A stretch of DNA of 64,000 nucleotides from Erythrobacteraceae bacterium Alg239-R51 (GCA_947331495.1 CAMZOI010000001.1:1116001-1180000); one strand, 5' to 3'. Shown: positions 1 through 9,577, counted from the first letter of the stretch. The notes: generated by a model not told the origin, from the letters alone. Translations and numbers: made by a program.

Positions 1-1312
1 TGGCCGCATAGGCAATGCCCATCAGGCCGGCGAACTGGTAGGCTCCGATGATGGCTGCAACGATGGCCAGAGTGGGCAGCGCGGTCGATTCCAGGCTGAT
101 CGCCAGACCTTGGATGACATTGGTGCCATGGCCTGTTTCCGAAGCCTTGGCGATCGACTTGACCGGGCGGAAATTGGTGCCGGTATAGTATTCGGTAATC
201 CAGATGATGACCCCGGTCAGCACGAGCCCGATGAGCGCGGAGAAGAACAGGTCCCACCCGGTGAACGGGACGAGCGAGGCCGTGCCTTCTTCGGCAATCG
301 GAGCGCCCGGATCGACGGCGCCGAGGTTCGCACCGCCGATGCTGGCATTTATGTCGCCCAGCGCGAACTGGATGGCGAGCCAGATCAACGGGACCGACAG
401 GACTGCCGTGACGAGAAAGCCCTTGTACATGGCGCCCATCACGTTGGTTCCGCCCTTGCCGAGCTTGACGAAATAGGTGCCGATGATGCTGGTGACGATG
501 CACGCCCCGCCGATCAGCAGGGGCAGGGCCATCATCGGCATCAGCAGATCGCCAAGGCCCGACAGCAGCAGGGCGGTCAGCACCATGGTCGCACCGACCG
601 TGACGACATAGGTTTCGAACAGATCGGCAGCCATGCCCGCACAGTCGCCGACATTGTCACCGACATTGTCCGCGATCACGGCAGGATTGCGCGGATCGTC
701 TTCGGGAATGCCCGCTTCGACCTTCCCCACGAGGTCGGCGCCGACGTCCGCTGCCTTGGTAAAAATGCCGCCGCCAAGACGCGCGAAGATAGAGATCAGC
801 GAGGCGCCGAAGGCGAGACCGACGAGCCCGTCGATGACTTCGCGACTGTTGGCGGCATGACCTGCCGGGCCGACCAGGTACCAGAAGAACACAGCGATCG
901 CGAGCAGGGCAAGGCCAGCCACCAGCATGCCGGTTATGGCCCCGGCGCGAAAGGCAAGGGTGAGGCCCTGTTGCAGGCCGCTCTGCGCGGCGGCGGCGGT
1001 GCGGACGTTAGAGCGCACCGAAATGTTCATTCCGATAAACCCGGCAACGCCCGACAGGATCGCGCCGATAACGAAACCGATGACCGGAATGATACCGAGG
1101 AACAAACCGACCAGTACGGCCACCGCCACACCCACGATGGCGATCGTGGTATATTGCCGCTTGAGATAGGCTTGCGCGCCTTCCTGAATTGCACCGGCGA
1201 TTTCCTGCATGCGCTCGTTGCCGGCGCCGCTTTTGAGTACCTGCCGACTGGTGACGAAGCCGTACACGACAGCCAGCAGTCCAAGCGCAATGGATATCAA
1301 GACAAGGTCCAC
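1..1312 (-). CDS. hppA: Membrane-bound proton/sodium-translocating pyrophosphatase, N-terminal part (cut by window edge)
   Basis: Integral membrane pump that couples hydrolysis of pyrophosphate to ion export across the inner membrane. About 437 codons are visible. Reading starts at a GTG (1312-1310) preceded by a GGGGAG ribosome site and gives a hydrophobic N-terminus ([13 protein letters not shown]). Many membrane spans follow. The family signature [16 protein letters not shown] lies near residue 215, just after the pyrophosphate-binding stretch rich in Asp ([16 protein letters not shown]). The stretch [12 protein letters not shown] near residue 410 resembles the Rhodospirillum-type enzyme. 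The C-terminal residues that decide potassium dependence lie outside the window, so the coupling ion cannot be told. It lies downstream of thiL on the same strand after a 141-base gap, so it may have its own promoter. Confidence 0.93.
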   Translation of the reverse strand, partial: MDLVLISIALGLLAVVYGFVTSRQVLKSGAGNERMQEIAGAIQEGAQAYLKRQYTTIAIVGVAVAVLVGLFLGIIPVIGFVIGAILSGVAGFIGMNISVRSNVRTAAAAQSGLQQGLTLAFRAGAITGMLVAGLALLAIAVFFWYLVGPAGHAANSREVIDGLVGLAFGASLISIFARLGGGIFTKAADVGADLVGKVEAGIPEDDPRNPAVIADNVGDNVGDCAGMAADLFETYVVTVGATMVLTALLLSGLGDLLMPMMALPLLIGGACIVTSIIGTYFVKLGKGGTNVMGAMYKGFLVTAVLSVPLIWLAIQFALGDINASIGGANLGAVDPGAPIAEEGTASLVPFTGWDLFFSALIGLVLTGVIIWITEYYTGTNFRPVKSIAKASETGHGTNVIQGLAISLESTALPTLAIVAAIIGAYQFAGLMGIAYAA

Positions 1313-1345
1313 GGAAATCTCCCCTCCCGTTATGTATTTTTATTT

Positions 1346-1369
1346 CGCCTGTCGCGCATGGCGCAGGCG
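1346..1369. repeat. Short hairpin between hppA and thiL
   Basis: CGCCTG-T-CGC (1346-1355) pairs with GCG-CAGGCG (1361-1369) with one bulged base and a 5-base loop. On the thiL-hppA transcript the hairpin is followed by an A-rich and not a U-rich tract, so it does not look like an intrinsic terminator. It could be an RNA processing or stability element ahead of hppA, or chance in GC-rich DNA. Confidence 0.3.
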
Positions 1370-1453
1370 ATTATGTCGAGAGGTATAAGCGGCACGATTG
1401 GACTGGCAAGTGGCAAACGGGCCGCGCTCCCGGGTTGTCCGGGGATTACTCGG

Positions 1454-2320
1454 TTATCCGTGGGTATAGCCCAGAGATCCTTCGGGCGGGGCATTGTCGA
1501 GCAACACCGAATGTTCGCCGCGTGTCTCGATGGTGCCGATACGGGTCACCCCATGCTCGCGGTCGAGCCCTTCCGGCCCGGCGGCCAGCAGGACGTAATC
1601 GTCGCCCCATCGCATGGCATCGTCGAGCCGACCCGGCGGCGCCAGCGGCGCGACCAGAGCTGCGTCGATAGCAATGGTGCGCCCGCTGGCATCGGCCATG
1701 CGCGCGGCATCCAGGAGCAAGCCGTCGGAAACATCCATCATCGCGGTAACCTGCGGAGCGAGCCTGCGCCCGAGTTCGAGCTGCGGGCGAGGGCGCCGAT
1801 AAGCCAGGCTGTCGTCACCGGAGCCGTTTCGCAAGGCCTCGAGGCCAAGCATCGCCTCGCCGATCCGACCGCCGATGTAGAGTACGTCGCCCGGTTTTGC
1901 TCCGCTCCGGGCGGGGACGGGGGCGTGCGTGGCCGTACCGATTGCGGTGCAGCCCCACACGCGGCGGCCTTCGGCGCGCACCGTGTCTCCGCCGAGCAGC
2001 GAGACATCGTACGCGCCGAGCACTTCGCGGAGCCCATAGATGAAACGCGTATCGTCCCCGCCCAGCATATGCGAAACCAGCACCCCCAGCGGCTTCGCGC
2101 CTTTGGCGGCGAGATCGGACAGGTTCACGGCGACCAGCTTCCAGGCGGTGTCGGCCGCGTCTTCATCTTCGCGGACATGCACGCCTTCGACCAGGGTATC
2201 ATGCGTCAGGATGATCGTTTCGCCGCCCATGTTCACGACGGCTGCATCGTCTGCAAGACCGCGCGAGCCGGGGTGCAGCGGGAGACTGCGCAGGGCTTCG
2301 ATAAACGGAATTTCGTTCAT
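1454..2320 (-). CDS. thiL: Thiamine-monophosphate kinase
   Basis: Phosphorylates thiamine monophosphate to thiamine diphosphate with ATP, the last step of cofactor synthesis, in the cytosol. The protein (about 288 residues) has the AIRS-kinase layout. GLADDAAVV near the N-terminus is the Mg-ATP site, THDTLVEGVH and LSDLAAKGA follow, and GGDT lies in the first domain. I prefer the ATG at 2320 (MNEIPFIEAL) because it gives the usual N-terminus. A GTG five codons upstream (2335) is possible but has no clear ribosome site. It follows nusB on the same strand after a 105-base spacer holding an inverted repeat. Pairing of nusB and thiL is common in bacteria. Confidence 0.93.
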   Translation of the reverse strand: MNEIPFIEALRSLPLHPGSRGLADDAAVVNMGGETIILTHDTLVEGVHVREDEDAADTAWKLVAVNLSDLAAKGAKPLGVLVSHMLGGDDTRFIYGLREVLGAYDVSLLGGDTVRAEGRRVWGCTAIGTATHAPVPARSGAKPGDVLYIGGRIGEAMLGLEALRNGSGDDSLAYRRPRPQLELGRRLAPQVTAMMDVSDGLLLDAARMADASGRTIAIDAALVAPLAPPGRLDDAMRWGDDYVLLAAGPEGLDREHGVTRIGTIETRGEHSVLLDNAPPEGSLGYTHG

Positions 2321-2341
2321 AAGAGAACCGTTCACCCCGGG

Positions 2342-2404
2342 CTTGTCGAAGGGCCGTCCTTCCGCTCGAAACGATGCTACAGGAAAAAGCCGGGCTTCGA
2401 CAAG
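2342..2404. repeat. Intergenic inverted repeat (REP-like), thiL-nusB spacer
   Basis: CTTGTCGAAG at 2342-2351 is the exact reverse complement of CTTCGACAAG at 2395-2404. Each arm is embedded in G/C-rich flanks (CCCGGG before the left arm, TTCAGCCCGAACGG after the right). From memory, sequences with the core TTCGACAAG-TTCAGC are abundant intergenic repeats in Sphingomonadales genomes. Only this pair is evident here, so the repeat-family assignment is inference. Confidence 0.5.
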
Positions 2405-2425
2405 TTCAGCCCGAACGGGTTTATC

Positions 2426-2875
2426 CTAGTCCCGCACGTCTTTCGCCACGGCATCAAGGATCCCGTTGACGAATTTCGCTTCGCGTTTGTCGAAGAAAGC
2501 CTTTGCGACATCGACATATTCGCTGATCGCGGTCGCCTTGGGCACGTCGGGTCGGGCAATCAATTCGTAGGCGCCCGCGCGCAGAATTTGCAGCATCGTC
2601 TTGTCGAGCCGGGCCAGCGTCCAGCCCGAAGCAAGGCGGCCGACCAGCTTCTCGTCGAGTTCTGCCCGCCGGGCGTCCACCCCGCTGACGATATCGTCGA
2701 AGAAATCCACTTCGGCGTCGGCATATTCCTCGTCCTCGACAGTCTGGCCGAGGCGATGCTGGTGAAACTCGTTCAGCAGCCGGGCCAGCGCGGTGCCCTC
2801 CATCTGTTGCTGATAAAGCGCCTGCACCGCCGCAAGGCGGGCAGCGCTTCGGGCCTGGCTGCGGGAATTGGTCAT
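2426..2875 (-). CDS. nusB: Transcription antitermination factor NusB
   Basis: Small all-helical RNA-binding protein that joins NusE (S10), NusA and NusG on boxA RNA to prevent early termination in rRNA operons. The 149 residues match family length. The basic N-terminus (SQARSAARLAAVQALYQQQ) is the expected arginine-rich RNA-binding helix, and the C-terminal half carries the family pattern ARPDVPKATAISEYVDVAK followed by FVNGILD. Its ATG overlaps the hisD stop by four bases (ATGA), so it is translationally coupled to the histidine genes. Confidence 0.96.
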   Translation of the reverse strand: MTNSRSQARSAARLAAVQALYQQQMEGTALARLLNEFHQHRLGQTVEDEEYADAEVDFFDDIVSGVDARRAELDEKLVGRLASGWTLARLDKTMLQILRAGAYELIARPDVPKATAISEYVDVAKAFFDKREAKFVNGILDAVAKDVRD

Positions 2876-4161
2876 TTGAGTCTCGCGGAAATCGACAGGG
2901 CGTGCGCGGGGAGGCCTTCGGCCTCGGCCAGTTTCACCGCCGCCGGCCCGATCGCGGCAAGCGCGGATTCGGACGCATCGATGAAGCTGGTGCGTTTCAT
3001 GAAGTCGAGCACCGACAGTCCGCTGGCAAAACGCGCTCGGCGGCCGGTGGGCAGGACATGGTTCGGTCCGGCGATATAATCGCCAACCGCCTCGGGTGTG
3101 TGCCGACCCAGAAACACGCTGCCTGCATGCCGGATGCGATCGAAAAGCGCCTGGGGATCGGAGGTCATGATCTCGATGTGCTCGGCCGCCAGCCGATCGG
3201 CGAGGGCAGGTGCTTCATCGAGATCGTCGACCACGGCGATGACGCCGTTTTCGGCCCAACTGACCCTGGCGGTCTTCGCGGTCGGGAGGGTCATCAGCGC
3301 TAGATCGACAGCGTCCTCGACCAGGCGGGCCAGCGGCTCGTTGTCGGTGATCAGGATCGACTGGCTGGTCGGATCATGCTCGGCCTGGCTGAGCAGATCG
3401 GCGGCGATCCATTCGGGATCATTGTCCTTGTCGGCGATGACGAGAATTTCGCTCGGCCCGGCGACCATGTCGATGCCGACCACGCCGTAAAGCTGGCGTT
3501 TGGCTTCGGCCACCCAGGCGTTCCCGGGGCCCGTCACGACATCGACCCGGGCGATACGTTTGGTGCCATAGGCGAGCGCGGCCACCGCCTGCGCCCCGCC
3601 GACGCGCCAGATCTCGTCCACCCCGGCGATATGCGCCGCGGCCATGACGAGCGGATTGCTCTTGCCGCCAGGCGTCGGCGTGACGACCACGAGACGCTCC
3701 ACTCCGGCAACCTTTGCCGGGATGACATTCATCAGCAGCGAAGAGGGATAGGCCGCGCGTCCACCGGGAACGTAAAGCCCGGCCGCGTCCACCGCGGTCC
3801 AGCGAGCGCCCAAACGCATTCCGATATCGTCCGTGTAGTCGCGGTCCTGCGGAAGCTGCTGCCGGTGGTAGGCGCGGATACGGTCTGCCGCGAGTTCGAG
3901 AGCGTCGCGCAAATCGCGATCGAGTTCATCATAGGCTGCGGCGCAGGCATCGGCGGAAATCCGCCAGTCGTCCTCGCCGTTCAACCCGTGGCGGTCCAGC
4001 CGCGCGGTGTAATCGACCAGCGCATCGTCGCCGCGCTCGCGCACTTCGTTGAGTATGGCTGCAACATCTCGGCCAACCTGCGCATCGCTTTCGCGCCGGT
4101 TGCGAACGATGCGCTCGAAGGCCTTCTCGAAGCCGGGATCGGACGTGCGCAGGAATTGCAT
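2872..4161 (-). CDS. hisD: Histidinol dehydrogenase
   Basis: Zn-dependent enzyme that oxidises L-histidinol to L-histidine in two NAD-dependent steps, the end of histidine synthesis. The 429-residue reading begins [12 protein letters not shown]. The ATG shares one base with the hisG stop (TGATG). Conserved motifs are all present in order: VPGGRAAYPSSLLM, VTGPGNAWVAEAKRQLYG, AGPSE, the metal/catalytic stretch SQAEHDPTSQ, and GPNHVLPT near the C-terminus. An open frame continues upstream over hisG but is a shadow. Confidence 0.97.
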   Translation of the reverse strand: MQFLRTSDPGFEKAFERIVRNRRESDAQVGRDVAAILNEVRERGDDALVDYTARLDRHGLNGEDDWRISADACAAAYDELDRDLRDALELAADRIRAYHRQQLPQDRDYTDDIGMRLGARWTAVDAAGLYVPGGRAAYPSSLLMNVIPAKVAGVERLVVVTPTPGGKSNPLVMAAAHIAGVDEIWRVGGAQAVAALAYGTKRIARVDVVTGPGNAWVAEAKRQLYGVVGIDMVAGPSEILVIADKDNDPEWIAADLLSQAEHDPTSQSILITDNEPLARLVEDAVDLALMTLPTAKTARVSWAENGVIAVVDDLDEAPALADRLAAEHIEIMTSDPQALFDRIRHAGSVFLGRHTPEAVGDYIAGPNHVLPTGRRARFASGLSVLDFMKRTSFIDASESALAAIGPAAVKLAEAEGLPAHALSISARLK

Positions 4162-4817
4162 CAGGCAGCTTGGCGCTTCGCGGCGTCCTGGCGAAAGTTC
4201 TCGACGAGTTGCGAAACGCGCGGATCGGTCTTCAGCGCGGTCCGGTTGACGATCAGGCGCGCGGTGATGTCGATGATGCGGCTGGTTTCCACCAGACCGT
4301 TTTCGCGCAAGGTGGTGCCGGTCGAAACGAGATCGACAATACGTCCGGCGAGCCCCAGTTCGGGCGCGATTTCCATCGCGCCGTTCAGCTTGACGCACTC
4401 GGCCTGAATGCCCTGCCGTTCGAAGTGTCGCCGGGTAATGTTCGGATATTTGGTCGCGACCCGAAGATGGCTCGCCCCGCTCGGTATGCCGGTGCGGTCT
4501 TTCGGTTCGGCCACGGCGAGGTGGCAATGGCCGATGTCGAGATCGACCGGCGCGTAAAGGTCGGCATAGTCGAATTCCTCGATCACGTCCGATCCGACAA
4601 TGCCGAGTTGAGCCGCGCCATGGGCGACGAAAGTTGCCACATCGAAAGCACGCACCCGGATGATCCGCATGTTCTCGCGCGTGGTGCCGAACTTTAGCGA
4701 GCGATTGGCCTTGTCGTGAAACCCGTCCTCGGGAACGACGCCCGCGCGGGCCATGACCGGCAGCGCATCGGCCAGGATACGCCCCTTGGGAACGGCAAAG
4801 GTCAAACACTCGTTCAT
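4161..4817 (-). CDS. hisG: ATP phosphoribosyltransferase, short form
   Basis: Catalyses the committed step of histidine synthesis, joining ATP and PRPP. At about 218 residues it is the short form, which lacks the C-terminal regulatory domain and in known systems needs HisZ as partner. No hisZ is in this window. The N-terminus [15 protein letters not shown] and the PRPP-binding region ending [14 protein letters not shown] are diagnostic. I chose the ATG at 4817 ([14 protein letters not shown]). An upstream ATG at 4856 would add 13 unlikely residues. The gap to the divergent DUF2332 start is only 38 bases, so the his promoter probably lies inside that gene. Confidence 0.95.
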   Translation of the reverse strand: MNECLTFAVPKGRILADALPVMARAGVVPEDGFHDKANRSLKFGTTRENMRIIRVRAFDVATFVAHGAAQLGIVGSDVIEEFDYADLYAPVDLDIGHCHLAVAEPKDRTGIPSGASHLRVATKYPNITRRHFERQGIQAECVKLNGAMEIAPELGLAGRIVDLVSTGTTLRENGLVETSRIIDITARLIVNRTALKTDPRVSQLVENFRQDAAKRQAA

Positions 4818-4855
4818 GACCCGGGCGCAGATAGGCAGCAGGGGACCAAAGGGCA

Positions 4856-5950
4856 ATGCCGATCAGCAATGCGAATTACGAGGCGATAGACCCGCAGGCG
4901 ACCGGTCCGGACGCGGTTGCGCGCGCGTTCGAGAACCAGGTCGCCTATTGCCGCGACAATGGCGCGCCGATCACCGCGCTGGTGTGCCAGGCGCTTTGCG
5001 AGCTGCTGGATACGACGCGCGGCGGAACGACGATGCTGCGGGTGCGCAAATGGGCGGGGCCGGCGCTTGCCGATGCGCTGCCGCTCAGGATTGCGGGCGG
5101 GCTTCACGCGCTGCACCTGTCGGGTGAAGAGCCGAACCTCGCGCCGATTTACGAAGGTCTCGATCCGAACAATGCAACCCAGCTTGTCGCCGACGCGCTC
5201 GAGCGGCACGAGCCGTTCATGATGCCATGGCTCGACGGGCCGCCGCAGACCAATGAGGCGGGGCGTTCGGCGAGCTTCGCGGCGGCGTTCCTGTGGCTGG
5301 TCGATCGGGGGTTGCCGCCCGATATCGAATTGTTCGAACTCGGGTCGAGCGCGGGGATCAACCTGATGATGCGCCGCTATCGCTACGATCTGGGAGGGGC
5401 AACGGTCGGTCCGGCCAATTCCGGCATGCGGCTGACACCCGAATGGCGCGGCGATCCGCCACCGGTCGGCAGTTTCGACATCATCGGGGCGGAAGGGTGC
5501 GACGTGGCGCCGGTCGATCTGACGGATCCGGCACAGGCCATGCGGCTCAAGGCTTATATCTGGCCCGAATTCACCGAACGGTTTCATCGCATGGATGCCG
5601 CGATCGAAGCGGCAAACCGGTTCCCGCCGGAAATCGTGCGGTCGACCGCAGGCGCATTCCTTGCGGAGCGATTGGGGCGCGCGCAGGCGCCCGGGACGAC
5701 CCGCGTGGTCATGCACTCGGTGGTCTGGCAGTACATTGCGCGCGAGGAACGCGAGCGGATTGTCGCGATGATGGAAAGCGCCGGGGCCGAGGCCAGCAAG
5801 GACCGGCCGCTCGCATGGGTTTCGCTGGAAGCGAACCGCGATACGCACCGGCACGAGTTGGCAGTGACATACTGGCCGGGAGGCGAGAACGGGACGAAAC
5901 TGGCCAACGCGCATCCGCATGGCGAATGGGTGGAGTGGGACGGAGGCTGA
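4856..5950 (+). CDS. DUF2332 family protein
   Basis: 364 residues of a family of unknown function. The middle segment [21 protein letters not shown] resembles the glycine-rich motif of a SAM-dependent methyltransferase fold and is the hallmark of DUF2332. Conserved HSVVWQYI and the C-terminal WVSLEANRD also fit the family. The start has an AAAGGGC ribosome site. It is divergent from hisG with 38 bases between the start codons and ends 10 bases before the convergent hydrolase gene. No activity can be stated. Methyl transfer would be a guess from the fold. Confidence 0.85.
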   Translation: MPISNANYEAIDPQATGPDAVARAFENQVAYCRDNGAPITALVCQALCELLDTTRGGTTMLRVRKWAGPALADALPLRIAGGLHALHLSGEEPNLAPIYEGLDPNNATQLVADALERHEPFMMPWLDGPPQTNEAGRSASFAAAFLWLVDRGLPPDIELFELGSSAGINLMMRRYRYDLGGATVGPANSGMRLTPEWRGDPPPVGSFDIIGAEGCDVAPVDLTDPAQAMRLKAYIWPEFTERFHRMDAAIEAANRFPPEIVRSTAGAFLAERLGRAQAPGTTRVVMHSVVWQYIAREERERIVAMMESAGAEASKDRPLAWVSLEANRDTHRHELAVTYWPGGENGTKLANAHPHGEWVEWDGG

Positions 5951-5960
5951 CGGTCAACCC

Positions 5961-6860
5961 TCAGGTCTTGGCGAGAAACCGCTCCATCGCCGAGTTCACC
6001 TTGTCCGGCGCTTCCCACGGGACGAAGTGGCCGCAATCCTCCACTTCGACGAGCGTGAAATTTGCGACATGCCGGTCCAGTTCGGCCGTGTTTTCAGGGG
6101 GCAGGGCGAGATCGTCCTGCGCCCAGATGACCAGCGTCGGGATAGTCAGCTTCGGCATCTGCGGCGGCGACCAGTCCTCGGGCAATTCGTAGGGCGCATC
6201 GAGCGGGGGAATGTCGATCGGGCTGGCGCGATACCAGTTGAGCATGGCGAAGGCAGCTTCGCGATCCTGCCAATCTTCCATCAGGCGCGCACGCTCGGCA
6301 GGTTCCATCTTGTCGGCTTCATCCCACTCGATTTCCTGGAGCAGCAAGCCGCCCAGCCCGTGTTCGCGCACCAGCGCATCGTTCGCCGGATCGCGGAAGC
6401 CACGCATGTACTGGCTCGCCTCGCGCTGGACGGGGCTGGTGTAGAGCAGCTTCTGGAACACGGCATGGTGCGGCGCATTCGCGATGATCGCGCGGCTCAC
6501 GCGGTTCATCTGCTCGCCCGCCATCGCCACCCCCCAGGCGATCGCCCCGCCCCAATCGTGTCCGGCCACCGTGAAGGTTTCGATGCCCAGCGCATCGGCC
6601 AGCATGAAAATGTCGCCGACCAGCTTGTCGGGAGTATAGTTCTCGGTCCCTTCGGGCTTGGACGAGCCGCGATAGCCACGCTGGTCGGGCGCGATACAGC
6701 GAAAGCGGTCGGAGAAGTGCGCAATCTGGTGACGCCAGGTCCGGTGGCTTTCGGGAAAGCCGTGGAGGAAGATGATCGCAGGCGCATTTTTCGGCCCGGT
6801 ATCGACGATGTCGAGTTCGATCCCGTTCGCCAGCGCGATGCGCGTCTGCTCCCATTCCAT
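5961..6860 (-). CDS. Alpha/beta hydrolase, epoxide hydrolase / haloalkane dehalogenase type
   Basis: 299-residue soluble alpha/beta hydrolase. HGFPES at residues 33-38 gives the oxyanion hole and GHDWGG at 100-105 supplies an aspartate nucleophile (Asp102). The C-terminal CGHFVPWEAPD carries the catalytic histidine. An Asp nucleophile with HGFPES is typical of soluble epoxide hydrolases and related dehalogenases. The exact substrate cannot be read. It is the last gene of the bolA-GST-pirin-SDR run, three bases after the SDR stop. A second hydrolase of the same type lies at 28799. Confidence 0.88.
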   Translation of the reverse strand: MEWEQTRIALANGIELDIVDTGPKNAPAIIFLHGFPESHRTWRHQIAHFSDRFRCIAPDQRGYRGSSKPEGTENYTPDKLVGDIFMLADALGIETFTVAGHDWGGAIAWGVAMAGEQMNRVSRAIIANAPHHAVFQKLLYTSPVQREASQYMRGFRDPANDALVREHGLGGLLLQEIEWDEADKMEPAERARLMEDWQDREAAFAMLNWYRASPIDIPPLDAPYELPEDWSPPQMPKLTIPTLVIWAQDDLALPPENTAELDRHVANFTLVEVEDCGHFVPWEAPDKVNSAMERFLAKT

Positions 6861-6863
6861 GGT

Positions 6864-7679
6864 CTAATCCTCCGCCTGCATCTTTTCCATGTAACCGTTC
6901 GCCACCATCCCGGCGACCTGGTCGAGCAACTGGTCGGGCGTCCGGCGCAATTCGCCCATCGCTTCCTCCATGCCCTCGGCGACGATGATTTCGCGCTGAT
7001 TGAGTTCGACGGCGTCGACGATCCGCTTCGCCGCATCGGCGGGCGCGATACCGTTATCGATCACCTTGTCGGAGCGCCCGCGCGCGGTGCCATCGGCGGT
7101 AAGCGCGTTGCGGCTGACCTCGGTGGCGACCGATCCGGGACACACGACATGAACCTGGATCCCGCTCTGGCTCAGTTCCGCGCGCAGCGCGTCGGCATAT
7201 CCGATGAGGCCGAACTTGGCCGCGCAGTAGGCGGTTCGCATCGGCACGCCGACCTTGCCCGCGATGCTGGAGATGAACAGCAGGTTCCCGCTCTTGCGCC
7301 GTGCGATATGCGGCAGAAGCGCCTGCGTGGCGGCGATCTGCGCGGTCAGGTCGACATCGATGATGTCGCGATAGACCTGCATCGCGGTATCGACCGCCGG
7401 GCTGCGCTGCGAGATGCCCGCATTGGCCACGAAGACATCCACGCCGTTCCGCCACTCGACTGCCTTGTCGGTCGCCTGGTGCACGGCATCTTCGTCGCGC
7501 ACGTCGAAGGGCAGAACCAGCGTGTCGGTGTCGATCGAACTCGCCACCTCGTCGAGCCGTCCTTCGTCGCGACCGGACAGGATTATCCTCGCCCCGCGCC
7601 GGGCCCATTCGCGAGCCAGCGCCGCGCCGATGCCGCTCGATGCGCCGGTAATCCAGACGGTCTTGCCTTCGGAACTCAT
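6864..7679 (-). CDS. Short-chain dehydrogenase/reductase
   Basis: 271-residue NAD(P)-dependent oxidoreductase of the classical SDR family. The dinucleotide motif TGASSGIG lies at 11-18, the structural NAG at about 86-88, and the catalytic Ser near 137-138 with Tyr151-x3-Lys155 (AYCAAK). A C-terminal tail of about 60 residues continues past the core fold. The ATG at 7679 is chosen because AGGAG precedes it at good spacing and the coenzyme motif then starts at residue 11. It begins 10 bases after the pirin stop. The substrate is unknown. Confidence 0.9.
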   Translation of the reverse strand: MSSEGKTVWITGASSGIGAALAREWARRGARIILSGRDEGRLDEVASSIDTDTLVLPFDVRDEDAVHQATDKAVEWRNGVDVFVANAGISQRSPAVDTAMQVYRDIIDVDLTAQIAATQALLPHIARRKSGNLLFISSIAGKVGVPMRTAYCAAKFGLIGYADALRAELSQSGIQVHVVCPGSVATEVSRNALTADGTARGRSDKVIDNGIAPADAAKRIVDAVELNQREIIVAEGMEEAMGELRRTPDQLLDQVAGMVANGYMEKMQAED

Positions 7680-7689
7680 GGGATCTCCT

Positions 7690-8580
7690 TTATGGGTAAG
7701 TGACGGTCTTGGGTGCGCCATCGGGCAGGGGTATGCGCTCCTCGCTATCTCCAGGCACCTCGGGAAAACGCCGTTCGCGCCAGTCGTCCTTCGCCTGTTC
7801 GATGCGTTCGCGGCTGGAACTGACGAAGTTCCACCAGGCATGGCGCCTGGTCTCGAATGCCTCCCCGCCGAGCAGCATCACGCGGGCGCCCGACGAACTT
7901 TCGAGCGTCACGTCGCGCCCTGGCTTCAGCACGGCAAGTTCGTAAAGCTCGAGGTCGTGCCCGTCGATCGAAGCTTCGCCGCCGACCAGCATCACCGCCC
8001 GTTCGTCGGCATCATCCTCGATCGGGATCGCACCGCCAGCGGCAAGGATGATTTCGGCGTAGATCGTGTCGGCATGCGTCGTGGTGCCTGCGCGTTCGCC
8101 CCACAATTCGCCCATGATGACGATGGCTTTGGCGCGGCCGTCTTCGATCACGGGCAGATCCTTTACCGCTTCGAACGCCGGGTCGATTTCCTCGCGCCCG
8201 TCGGGCAGAGCGAGCCAGGTCTGCATGCCGTAGAGTTTCGCCCCCGCATTGCGTTCCGCCTCGGGCGAGCGTTCCGAATGAACGATGCCGCGCCCGGCCG
8301 TCATCAGGTTCACCTGCCCCGGCCGGATGGTCGCGAAGCTGCCCAGGCTGTCGCGGTGATCGATCGCGCCCTCGAACAGCCAGGTCACCGTGGCGAGGTT
8401 GATATGCGGATGCGGGCGGACGTCCATCCCGCTGCCCAGATCGAGCTGGGCGGGTCCGAACTGGTCGACGAAGATGAACGGACCGACCATCGAACGCTTC
8501 TTCGCCGGGAGCACCCGTCGGACCTCGAACTGTCCGAGATCGTGGGTGGTCGGGGTGAGCGTCTGGTCGATCTGGCTCAT
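7690..8580 (-). CDS. Pirin family protein
   Basis: Bicupin iron-binding protein of 296 residues. The four metal ligands of the pirin family are visible at His57, His59 (PHPHINLATVTW), His101 and Glu103 (GIVHSE). Some bacterial pirins have quercetinase activity or modulate metabolic enzymes, but the role here is unknown. The ATG overlaps the stop of the GST gene by four bases, so both are probably made from one message together with bolA. Confidence 0.93.
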   Translation of the reverse strand: MSQIDQTLTPTTHDLGQFEVRRVLPAKKRSMVGPFIFVDQFGPAQLDLGSGMDVRPHPHINLATVTWLFEGAIDHRDSLGSFATIRPGQVNLMTAGRGIVHSERSPEAERNAGAKLYGMQTWLALPDGREEIDPAFEAVKDLPVIEDGRAKAIVIMGELWGERAGTTTHADTIYAEIILAAGGAIPIEDDADERAVMLVGGEASIDGHDLELYELAVLKPGRDVTLESSSGARVMLLGGEAFETRRHAWWNFVSSSRERIEQAKDDWRERRFPEVPGDSEERIPLPDGAPKTVTYP

Positions 8581-9308
8581 TCGTCGTCGAGCTCCTCGTA
8601 ATGCCGGAAGATCCCATCCTCGTTGAATGCGATCCTTCGCTGGCTGGCGACGTATTTCGCGACGCCATCGATCTGCGCCACCGCATCATGGCAGCTGATG
8701 AGTGCGGGATAATCGGCCGCAAGCGCAGTCATGCGCCGGGGAAAGGCATAGCGCAATCCCTCCACCAGCTGGAACAGCGAGGTGTCGACATGGGACCAGT
8801 TCGTGCCGGACATGAACGGGCCGGCTTTGACGGCGAGCGCCGCTTCGAAATGGTCGAGATATTTCGGTATGCGCTCTTCGCGAAAGGCCTCGGCCGCCTT
8901 GGAGGCCGCGTCTTTCTGATCGTCGTAATAGAGACCACCCGCGACCGGGTGATGCGTGTCGTGCACTTCGGCGACGATGTCGGTGATCGTCAATTGCAGC
9001 TGGACCAGGTGCAGATCGGTCGCCGCATCGCCGGTGCCAAGCTGATGCTTGTCCGTCAACCAGGCGAGGATATGGGCAACCTGCGCGATGGCGAAGCCGC
9101 TCTCCCGCTCGACCAGGTAGGGCGGGGCATAGGGCGCGAAATCGCCGCTTTCGGTGCGTTGCTCCATGTCCTCGACCAGGTCCTGCGCATCGCCGCTGCG
9201 GGCCCGGTCGCAATAGGCGATGTCCGCAGCCGCCATGAACAGGCGCACGAATTCGCCGCGCCCCTGGATCGAGGGCCAGTACCACAGATCGTAGGCGGGT
9301 TCGCTCAT
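8577..9308 (-). CDS. Glutathione S-transferase family protein
   Basis: 243-residue cytosolic GST-like protein. The N-terminal thioredoxin-fold half begins YDLWYWPSIQGRGEFVRLF, in which Tyr near residue 8-10 and the RGxxVRL pattern resemble sigma/alpha-class enzymes. The C-terminal helical half contains FMSGTNWSHVDTSLFQLVEGL, the typical G-x-x-x-S/T-x-x-D motif. It overlaps bolA and pirin by ATGA at both ends. A detoxification role with the neighbouring hydrolase and SDR is inference. Confidence 0.86.
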   Translation of the reverse strand: MSEPAYDLWYWPSIQGRGEFVRLFMAAADIAYCDRARSGDAQDLVEDMEQRTESGDFAPYAPPYLVERESGFAIAQVAHILAWLTDKHQLGTGDAATDLHLVQLQLTITDIVAEVHDTHHPVAGGLYYDDQKDAASKAAEAFREERIPKYLDHFEAALAVKAGPFMSGTNWSHVDTSLFQLVEGLRYAFPRRMTALAADYPALISCHDAVAQIDGVAKYVASQRRIAFNEDGIFRHYEELDDE

Positions 9309-9577
9309 TGCGTCGGGGCCGAGGCCTGGATCGAGAGCGCGTGCACCCGCTCGCCCGGAATGTCGCCCAGCGCCGCGTTGACCGCGCGCTGGCGTTCCAC
9401 CCGGCTCATATCGGCAAAGGCGGGCGCTTCGATGACGACGGTGAAGTGCGATTCGCCGCTGCCATCGTCGCCCGAATGGCCCGAATGTTTCGCGCTGTCA
9501 TTGATCACGTCGAGCCGCGTGGGCGAAAACGCCTCGTTCAAGAGGCGCTCGATTTCCTGCTGGACCGGTTCTGCCAT
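9305..9577 (-). CDS. bolA: BolA family protein
   Basis: 90-residue protein with the BolA fold: N-terminal helix (EIERLLNEAFSPTRLDVIND), central SHFTVVIEAPAF containing the conserved His, and the C-terminal RVHALSIQA. BolA proteins work with monothiol glutaredoxins in iron-sulfur trafficking or act in stress and morphology control. ATG at 9577 has AGGAG 12 bases upstream. It is divergent from the J-domain gene (60 bases between starts) and heads the run to 5961. Confidence 0.93.
   Translation of the reverse strand: MAEPVQQEIERLLNEAFSPTRLDVINDSAKHSGHSGDDGSGESHFTVVIEAPAFADMSRVERQRAVNAALGDIPGERVHALSIQASAPTQ

Noticed and set aside
1346..1369. Hairpin before hppA as an intrinsic terminator of the his-nusB-thiL unit
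   Set aside because: On the minus-strand transcript the hairpin is followed by an A-rich tract and not a U-run.
110..3079. 989-codon open frame on the plus strand
   Set aside because: It lies antisense to hppA, thiL, nusB and the end of hisD, all of which have strong family motifs. Long antisense frames are expected at this GC content, and its translation is Asp/Arg/Gly-rich without domain features.
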